A stretch of DNA of 64,000 bases from Beta vulgaris subsp. vulgaris (Eukaryota > Streptophyta > Magnoliopsida > Caryophyllales > Amaranthaceae): assembly GCF_026745355.1 (NCBI RefSeq), contig NC_079209.1, positions 50,860,085 to 50,924,084 of the forward strand, in the 5' to 3' direction. Made by a program: the position numbers and the translations under genes. Positions within the stretch are counted from its first letter, which is position 1, and every line of letters begins with the position of its first letter. The notes under the pieces were generated by a model. It was not told where the DNA came from and did not search any database. It saw nothing but the letters and a program-made list of their open reading frames with translations. Positions 56,684-64,000 of this stretch are shown here, piece after piece.

Positions 56684-59240
56684 ATGGGAGAATCGTCCGA
56701 GTCGGCTACACCTCCAACCTCACCTCCCTACAATAGATTCGAGGAGGTGAGAGGTATGGGAATAAGTTGGTGTCAACCATAATAAGTTGCCCCGACCCCT
56801 CGGCCGTCCCCGATGCGGTTTTGCTCCCGAGCCCCTCATCGTTAGTGGAGGAAGAGGCCGAGGGCGCTGTTCCCTTCCCCTGGGAGGTGTCCCTGGCCTT
56901 TCCTTCAAAAGCTAGCTACTTAGACAAATATCTTGATGATGGTGTAGTGAGGGTGACCATGTCGGATGGTGAAGAAGCGTCAACCTCGGGCCGACCAGAG
57001 TTTCCAGATCCGGATCCGAAGGAAGGACCTGGATCTAAGTTCCCTCTACCGGCATTGATGAAGGCAATCCTCGACGACCCGAGGGGGCAGGCTGCGAGGT
57101 TCCACATTAGGGACCCCTATATACTTGTCCGACCAGAGGCCCATTAAACTGTTCTCACCCCCCCCCTCCGGGCTGCACCGCAGTGTATTATAAATCTATG
57201 GAGATGGGGCTCCGATTTCCATTAACTCCCTTTGTGAAGGATCTTCTCAACGCCTATAATTTGTGCATAAGTCAAATCTCTCCGAATTCCTGGGGAGGAA
57301 TCATCGCTGTTCAGACCTTATGTGCTATGCTGAGCGTCCGACCAACTATCAGGCTATGGCGCAATATGTTCAAGTTGGTCGAGATGTCGGCCGGAGACAA
57401 CGGTCCAGGTTGGTGGTATTTTCAAGTCCGACAGGGTTACAAGGTGGTGCTCGACCTGCCTACGTCTCAAAAAGGCTTTAGGAGGGAGTTCGCCTTCGTG
57501 TTTTTTGGAGGGGACTGGGGGATCCCCACAGTCCGACCGGATGTCGAGCCCAACCACGAGCTTAACTTCAGGGTTCCTGAGATGTCCGAGGAAGAAGCCG
57601 TTGCGGCTATATACATGCAGACTGAGGTCCAAATTGTCCAAGGGGGAGAAGTCTATGTAGCTAGCAATTGGATACCGAGCTGCCGCGTGTTCAAGAGCGA
57701 GCACTTGCTGTCGGCGGTCGGGCTGAGCCGAACATTCCCCCGGGGTAATCGGCCGAGGGGGTTACTTTACATGTTTTTCTTGTTTATGTTTATAACTTCA
57801 TAACAATGTTTCTCTTTGCAGCTTATTCTTTGACACATCTCTTGGAATCCGACCCAGACATGGCCGAAAAACTCAACTACACTGCGATGAGGGCGGCTCA
57901 GCTTAAGGCCGAGCTGAAAGCTAAGAAGATAGGCATTCCCAAGAGTCCCAAGGTAGGTTTCAACTTCTAACCGAGCATCATTCATCTATACTTCGACCCA
58001 CCATTCCTCTATACTTCGACCTGACTCTGATTTTTGCGGGATCCTTCGAAGCCTAAGGCCTCGAAGAAGAGAAAGCGGGACCCTGAGAAGGTGGCCAAAA
58101 CTGCCAAGGCCTTGGCCAAGGACCAAGCTGAGAAGGCCAAAAAGGCCAAGTCGGTAGAGGTTAACAGCCCTCGTCCGGAGGAGAAGGCAGACAAGTCCGA
58201 GGGGACTCGCATTTCTGTCCATTCGGAGGACTTCCGACCAATGAGGAGTCCTCAATACACGCCGGCCACCCCTCGCGGACCTCATGATGATCCCGAGGAA
58301 CTCAGCCTGGCCTTGGCGAGGCCCTTCGCTGAGTTGGACGTTCACGGGCTCGACACCCGTTGGACGAACGCTGTGGAGTGCCTCTATGGCGCAGCCGATC
58401 GGGAATACATCGCCTCCACCAGCGGACCCGAGGAGACCAATGACCTGTTCCGCAGCTGGGCTGAGGTGAGTTCCTTATTTAACTTGTGGATTTTCTCGCT
58501 AAGGTTTTGCACTCATCGTTTTGTTTTTTATTCAGTTTTCCGCTCGGTTGGTCAATGTGGCCAGAAACAAGGTCCACCTGGCTGAGAAGGTATCTGACCT
58601 GGAAGCTAAGGGCAAAAAACACTTCACCGCGCTCCACGCTGCTGAGCAAGCTCAAAGGGTAGCCGAGGCGGATCTTGCCAACGCGAAGCGCTGCATCGCT
58701 CGCGACCAGGACGACTTTAAGGCCGAGCGGGCCCAGTGGGATGTGGCCAAACAGAAACTGATTAAGGAGAAGGATGAGGCTGTGATCGCCAAGGTTGTTG
58801 CTGAGGCCCAAGTTGCGGAGGCGCAGACCAAAATCACTGATCTGCAGTTCAAGCTGGCCGAGCTGGAGAAGGCCTCTAAGTCCGAAGACGAGTGGTTCGC
58901 GGGCTGGAAGGAGACCAAGGCTTGCGAATTGTTTGTCAATGAGGTCGGCTCGACCGCCCAGAAGATGGGGGTAGATGACGCCCTCAAGCGGATGAAGGCG
59001 GCCTTGGAGAGATCGCATCCTTCTCTTCCTTGGTCCGAGGTCATGGGGAGCTATGAAGCCCTTCTAAAGGAGGAGGATCAGGCCATTCTCTCTGAGCTGC
59101 ACATCGCCCTTTCGGATGATGATGATGATGATGATGAAGATGTGGAGGAGGTTGCTGAGGATGATCAGGGCCAAGGGGTGGCCAAGTCTGAGGAGCATCA
59201 TGGGAGTACCAATGATCAGACCGACCCCCCTGCCGCTTAG
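56684..59240 (+). pseudogene. Spliced antisense gene of the Tat element (Transposase_28-type N-terminus, coiled coil)
   Basis: Exons: a first coding part from the ATG at 56684 (GESSESATPPTSPPYNRFEE), a part at 56767-57147, then about 57150-57744, 57822-57952, 58040-58465 and 58536-59240. The introns at 57745-57821 and 58466-58535 are GT-AG. The third exon resembles the plant 'putative gypsy type transposon' domain (FPLTPFVKDLLNAY, PNSWGGIIAVQTLC, WWYFQVRQGYKVVLD). Later exons are basic (KPKASKKRKRDPEK), then a long coiled coil (LEAKGKKHFTALHAAEQAQR onward) and an acidic tail (DDDDDDDEDVEEVAEDD). The frame breaks between 56740 and 57180. The acceptor before 58040 reads GCGG where CAGG is expected. 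The function of such proteins is not known. Confidence 0.75.
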
Positions 59241-59678
59241 GTTTCCTTTGTGTTGTATTTTGTTTTCTTTTTGCTCTTAACCTTGGTAGTACCAAGGTTT
59301 TAGGATGTAATATTTTTCTAACTTCAATGAAAGTCTTCTTTTTATTTTATCCGAGCACATTTTATGTTTGTCAATTGCAATTTGCTTCAAGTATTGATTC
59401 TCGAACTGGTTAAGTTTTGCCTGATAGCGCTGGTCGGATTTAACTCGAACAACTCGCGATTGAAACTGGTTAAGTTTCGAAAGATATAGTTGGTCGGGTT
59501 AAATTCGAATAATTAAAACTGGCTAAGTTTAATTGGAACAGAACAAATGACTGGTTAAGTCTTTTTATAACTTGGAAAATTGACTGGTTAAGTCTTACAA
59601 TTTCGACCTGGACTGGTCCGAGTGACTACATGCCATACCTGGCCAGTATCTCAGCTATATGCCCCTAATTGCAATTGA
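59241..59678. repeat. Convergent 3' spacer with ACTGGTTAAGTTT repeats
   Basis: This lies between the stop of the antisense gene (plus strand) and the stop of pol (minus strand). AACTGGTTAAGTTT-like words repeat at least six times (59407-59605). Both genes would end transcription here. Confidence 0.7.
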
Positions 59679-62600
59679 CTATACATAGTATTTCTTTAGA
59701 TTATCCAGATTCCATGGCCGAGCAAGTGGTATGCCTTCAGGATTCTCGAGCTGGAATGTACCAGGCTTGATGACTTTGGTTACTTTGTAAGGACCGTCCC
59801 AGTTGGCCCCTAGTTTGCCTTTCAGATGTGATAGCCCCGTGCTTCGACCTTTCTGACCACCCAATCTCCGAGCTGGATTGGCCTTGACTTGACTCGACGA
59901 TTGAACTGCCGAGTTACTCTTTGCTTGTAGCGGATCGACCTTAACAATGAGTTGCCCCTTGTTTCTGGCAGCAGGTCGAGGTTGACAGGCTTTTCTTCTT
60001 CATTTTGCTCGAAGTCATAAAAGGTGATCCGAGGTGATGGGATACCGACCTCTACTGGTAGTACTGCCTCACTACCATAGACTAATCCGAACGGGGAATG
60101 TCCCGTTGCTTCCTTTATAGTGTCCGAGCAGACCACAAGACTCCAGGCAGGTCGTCCACCCAAGCCCCTTTTGCTGCGTCAAGGGATTTTTTGATCCCCT
60201 TGAGCACTATCTTGTTGGCCGCTTCTGCTTGGCCATTGGTTTGTGGTCGGGAAACGGCGGAGAACCTGGTCTGTATTCCAAAACGGCACATATTCCCGAG
60301 TTGGTCGCTATTAAATTGCCGACCATTGTCCGAGACCAGGGCTCGGGGTACTCCAAACCTTGTGATTATGTTCCTCCAAATGAAGGCTTGGACTTGTTTG
60401 TCAGTGATGGAGGCAAGGGGTTCGGCTTCAGTCCACTTGGTGAAATAGTCTATGGCCACTATCAGAACTTCCGCTGACCAGATGCTGGTGGGAACGGGCC
60501 GAGCAGGTCCATGCCCCATTTGTCAAATGGCAGAACTGCTTGAATGGGATTGAGGGGGGTAGCTGGGGATCTGGGAATATCCGAATGGATTTGGCAAGAT
60601 GGGCATCTCTTCACCAATTCTTGTGCATCTGCCTTGGAGTAGGCCAGTAGTACCCAGCCTTTGAGCTTTTCCGCTATGGTTCTCCCCCCTTGATGCTGCT
60701 ACACGCCCCTTGGTGTATTTCCCTTAGGATGTAATTTCCTTCTTCAGGGGTTACACACTTCAGCATGGGTGCGTGTATGACTTCTTGTAGAGCTGCTCGT
60801 CATGCCATAAGAACCAACCTGCTCGGTGCTTGATCCTTTCGGCTTCTTTGGCATCTGTTGGGAGGACTCCATCCCTTAAGTATCCGACCACCTCATCCAT
60901 CCAAGTGGCGTTCGGTCTAGAATCAACTGTTCCTTGGCATTTATGCTGGGCTGGCGAAGCACCTCCCACATGATAGTCCGAGGGGCTGACCCCTGCCGAA
61001 CTAGCCATACGAGCCAGAGCGTCGGCTTGTTGATTCTCCGACCTGGGTATGTGGCTGATCGGAAATGGAGAGTTTTTTGATGAACTCTTGTGCCTTGGCC
61101 AGATACATTCTCATATTGTCCTCCTTGGCCTCGTACTCTCCCGAGACCTGACCTACTATAAGCTGGGAGTCTGATCGGGCCTCAATGGCCGTGGCTCCTG
61201 CAAAATGCAAGCTGAAGTCCGAGGATGAAGCTTCATACTCCGCTTCATTGTTCGACCCCAGGAATTCGAATTGATTGCATACTCCATTTTTTCTCCGACC
61301 GGGGGCTTAAGCACTAGCCCCGCCCACATCCTGACTTGGTGGAAGAACCATCCACGTATAGTTCCCACTCTTCATTCTGGCCGACCGGGGGCCGAGTTGT
61401 GCATTCAGTTATAAAGTCCGCCAAGGCTTGAGCTTTGATGGCCCTTCTGGGCTCATATTCCAGGCCGAAATCAGCCAATTGTCAGCCCAATCGTCATCCG
61501 ACTGGAGTGGTTCCTGCTTTCTATGACCTTGCGGAGGGGTTGTCCGGTAAGGACCTTGATTTGATGGGCTTGAAAGTAGGGTTTCAGCTTTCTGCTAGCC
61601 ATGACGAGGGCGAAGACCATCTTCTCCACCTCACTATATTTCGCTTCTGCCCCTCGAAAGGCATGGCTTAATAGAAGTAGACCGGGTGCTCGTCCCTTCC
61701 CTTTCGGCTACCAGAACGGCACTAGGGCGTATTCGGATACGGCCAAGTATACAAACAATGTTTCCCCCGGCAAGGGGGACATGAGCTTGAGGAGAGTTGA
61801 TAGGTGGAGTTTGAGGGAGGTGAAGGCTTGTTCAGCCTCGTCGTCCCAAGTGAACTCTTTTCTCTTAAGGGCCTTGAAGAAAAATAGGCTCTTATCAGCC
61901 GACCGTGACAGGAACCGTCCGAGGGCAGCTAGACATCCTGTTAGGCGCTGCACTTCCCTGACGTTCCGAGGGGATTTCATTTCCAGAACTGCTCTGATCT
62001 TGTCGGGGTTGGCTTCAATACCCCTTTCATCAACCAGAAATCCGAGGCACTTGCCCCCTTTCACTCCGAAGACGCACTTTTTAGGGTTGAGCATCATACG
62101 ATACTTCCTCAGTGTGCTCAGCGTCTCCCGGTCGGCTGGGGATCAGATGGGCCTTGCTTTTGACGATCATGTCGTCAACATACACCTCATGTTCCGACCC
62201 AATTGATCACAGAAAATTTTGTTAATGGTCCGCTGGTAGGTAGCCCCGGCATTTTTCAGTCCGAATGGCATCATTTTGTAACAGTAGACCCCTTGCGGGG
62301 TGGTGAAAGCGGTATGAATCCGATCAGTGTCCGCCATGGGAATTTGGTGGTAGCCTGCATTAGCATCCATGAAGCTTAAAAGGGCATGACCAGCTGTCGA
62401 GTCGACTAACCTGTCATTTTGGGCAGAGGATGGTTGTCTTTCGGACAGGCCTTGTTCAGGTCTGTGAAATCCACGCACATGCGCCAAGCCCTCGGCTTTT
62501 TCACCAGTACTACGTTAGCCAGCCATTCTGAGTACTGTATTCCTCAATGAACCCTGCCTCGAGCAGTTTCTTGACCTCCACTGCGGCAGCTTTGCACCTT

Positions 62601-62700
62601 TCCGGGCCCTGGTGCCTTAGCTTTTGCTTGACTGGCTTGTACCCTCCTTGATATTCAGCTCATGACACATGATTTTGGGGTCAAGTCCAGCATCTCTGAG
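59679..62700 (-). pseudogene. Tat pol: reverse transcriptase, RNase H, integrase (broken)
   Basis: The RT holds LLSFMDANAGYHQIPMADTD and MMPFGLKNAGATYQ (about 62390-62260), and the YVDD active site at about 62188, reached only after a frameshift. CLGFLVDERGIEANPDKIRA and the RT-RNase H linker follow. RNase H shows NEAEYEAS (about 61240) and ARSDSQLIVGQVSGEYEAK. The integrase has D in VAIDYFTKWTEA, D in LVSDNGRQF and E in TNGQAEAANK (60519-60115), then a C-terminal module (GKLGANWDGPYKVTKV) ending NLDNLKKYYV at 59679. Stops or shifts occur near 62170, 61700, 61500, 61000, 60700 and 60115. Confidence 0.9.
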
Positions 62701-62703
62701 GCC

Positions 62704-63429
62704 TCATAGGCGAAACTCCTGGTATTCCCTGAGCACTTGCACTACTTTCGCTCTTGTTTCTGGGTTTAGGGCCTTGCCCACTCTTACAGTCCGACCGGGT
62801 TCTGTCCCGATCTCTACTTCTTCGTCTTCCTCAGCTGGCTGAGGTCGCTCGTACTGTTTGGGGTTTTCTGTGATGTACACCCCCAAGTTCCTTGGTGAAT
62901 TTTCTTCCCTTTTTCTCTTCTTCGAGTCCTCTTGGACGTCGATTTCAGTTCTGCTCTTTAAGCTATTAACATAGCATTCTCGTCCGGCCTGCTGATCCCC
63001 TTGAATCTTTCCGACCTTCCCCTCATCTGTTTCGAACTGCATGAGGAGTTGGTATGTAGAGATTGCAGCTTTTGTTCTGTTCAGGGTGGGTCGTCCCATA
63101 ATTATGTTGTATGGCAAAGGAATGTCGACCACTAGAAAGTCGATCGGTAGGCTTCTGCCCTTGCCTTTCTCTCCCATCCGAGTGGGGAGCTTTATCGACC
63201 CAAGGGGCTGTAAAGAGTTTCCCCCGAAGCCTATGAGTGGCTGATCGAGTGGCGTGACATCCTTCTCACTATATTTCAGCTTCTTCAAGCATTCCAGGGT
63301 TATGATATCAGCGGATGACCCACTGTCAACCAAGACACGTCTGACCCGGGAGTTGGCTACTTTGAGTTCGATAACCAGGGGGTCATCGTGGGGTACGCTG
63401 ACAGACCGACTGGATTCCCCGAATGTCAT
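62704..63429 (-). pseudogene. Tat protease and linker
   Basis: An open frame of 241 codons contains the retroviral-type aspartic protease motif VLVDSGSSADII (about 63345-63310) and the conserved PYNIIMGRPTLNR (about 63110). A charged linker (EDSKKRKREENSPRN) follows, leading to the RT. It is not in frame with the gag segment or the RT. Confidence 0.85.
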
Positions 63430-63985
63430 TATGGGACAATCCGACCGGCTTGGTTTTGAAGGTGAGCTTTCCTGGCTCGGCCGGTTAGGCCTCCCGAGGC
63501 GAAGTCACCCGCGATGACCCCAATGTACCCTTCCGTGTCCCCACTATTGGACTGACCGACCTTCTGCTTTCCCTTCTCTTCATCGGTGTGTTTGAGGTAG
63601 CGGTTCAGCTTGCCCTGATTGGCAAGGTTATCCAGTCCTTTTTTCAGCTCTCTACAATCCTTTGTGGTATGACCACATTCCCGGTGGTACTCACACCACT
63701 GACTTTTGTCTCTCCGGTAGGCTGAGGTCCGGATGGGTTGGGGGTTATGCAGCATGGACTTGTGCTTGATGTCCAGGTATATTTCTCTGTGGTTCTTATT
63801 GAAACGAGGGTCGTTTCCATGATCAGTGAACCTATCCGACCTACCGCCCGTTTTCTGTTGTTTGGGCTGATCTCTGTTGTTTCCTTCTTCCTTTCTCTTC
63901 TTACTTCCTTCTTCCGAGTGACGGCAAATGTCTGCCGCTTGGATAAATCTTTGAGCCTTTGCCATTGCCTCTGAAAAGGTTTTGA
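63429..63985 (-). pseudogene. Tat gag C-terminal part with zinc knuckle
   Basis: The frame runs from the window edge region (TFSEAMAKAQRFIQAADI) through a basic section to a zinc-knuckle-like motif WCEYHRECGHTTKDCRELK (about 63705-63650), typical of Tat Gag proteins, and stops at 63429. The upstream gag is cut off at 63986 by a CACTA terminus. Confidence 0.85.
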
Positions 63986-64000
63986 CACTAGTGGAAAAAT
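63986..64000 (+). mobile_element. CACTA terminus starting at the window edge
   Basis: CACTAGTGGAAAAAT closely matches the ends of the two CACTA elements at 6667 and 18694. It interrupts the gag reading frame exactly here. The rest lies outside the window. Confidence 0.6.

Larger units (their letters stand above)
52141..64000 (-). mobile_element. Tat-lineage Ty3/gypsy retrotransposon, incomplete in the window
   Basis: Read on the minus strand from the right edge: gag with zinc knuckle, protease, reverse transcriptase, RNase H, integrase (to 59679), then a gene in the opposite direction (56684-59240), then an LTR on the left. Integrase after RNase H makes it Ty3/gypsy. An extra antisense gene between pol and the 3' LTR is known for plant Tat elements. 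The 5' LTR lies beyond the window. A solo LTR (54382-56571) and a CACTA terminus (63986) interrupt it. Confidence 0.88.

Noticed and set aside
58479..59044. Minus-strand frames opposite the coiled-coil exon
   Set aside because: They are shadows of the plus-strand exon, which has splice sites and a coherent protein pattern.

Overview
This window is plant nuclear DNA, almost certainly from a eudicot. It has short GT-AG introns, TATA boxes, an intact plant cytochrome P450, an intact germin-like gene, and a dense mix of plant transposons (copia, Tat-type gypsy, CACTA, MULE, hAT, Helitron, LINE, MITEs). The family or order cannot be fixed from the sequence alone. The GTTCA/GAACT pentanucleotide-rich elements and the CYP76-like P450 are compatible with Caryophyllales, but that is only a guess.

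Only two host genes look intact. A single-exon germin-like gene (ABP19/20-like) lies at 4697-5347 (+). A two-exon CYP76-type P450 of 502 aa lies at 35939-37530 (-), with a decayed N-terminal paralogue about 1.8 kb downstream (33819-34163). A broken receptor-like kinase fragment sits at the left edge (250-503).

Layout. 1-3.1 kb: GTTACCC-rich repeats, a tRNA-like sequence, and two tandem terminal-inverted-repeat elements flanked by (TA)n tracts. 3.6-5.5 kb: Helitron, MITE and the germin-like gene. 6.0-17.2 kb: a three-level nest. A MULE that carries a GRF zinc-finger gene has a small CACTA element in the intron of that gene, and this CACTA element itself contains an 8.4 kb CACTA element with decayed TNP2-like and TNP1-like genes. 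Each level has its own target-site duplication. 17.5-26 kb: LINE-like retroposon, non-autonomous CACTA, two solo LTRs, Helitron ends and a MULE-like element. 26.8-30.9 kb: a 4 kb hAT-type element without visible transposase. 32-38 kb: MITE, P450 pseudogene and P450 gene. 37.8-48.7 kb: a copia retrotransposon 277 bp upstream of the P450 start codon, itself invaded by a 3.5 kb hAT element and a 5'-truncated LINE. 48.7-52.1 kb: MITEs and a small Helitron. 52.1-64 kb: a Tat-lineage gypsy element with gag-pol on the minus strand and a spliced additional gene on the plus strand. That gene has its own TATA box, its 5' leader is interrupted by a 2.2 kb solo LTR, and another CACTA terminus begins at the window edge.

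The most unusual items are the antisense spliced gene of the Tat element, the triple-nested MULE/CACTA/CACTA structure with the GRF gene, a minisatellite filling an intron of the TNP1-like gene, and a predicted 48-residue membrane microprotein in the copia leader. All boundaries were found by eye from terminal motifs and duplications. No database search was run.
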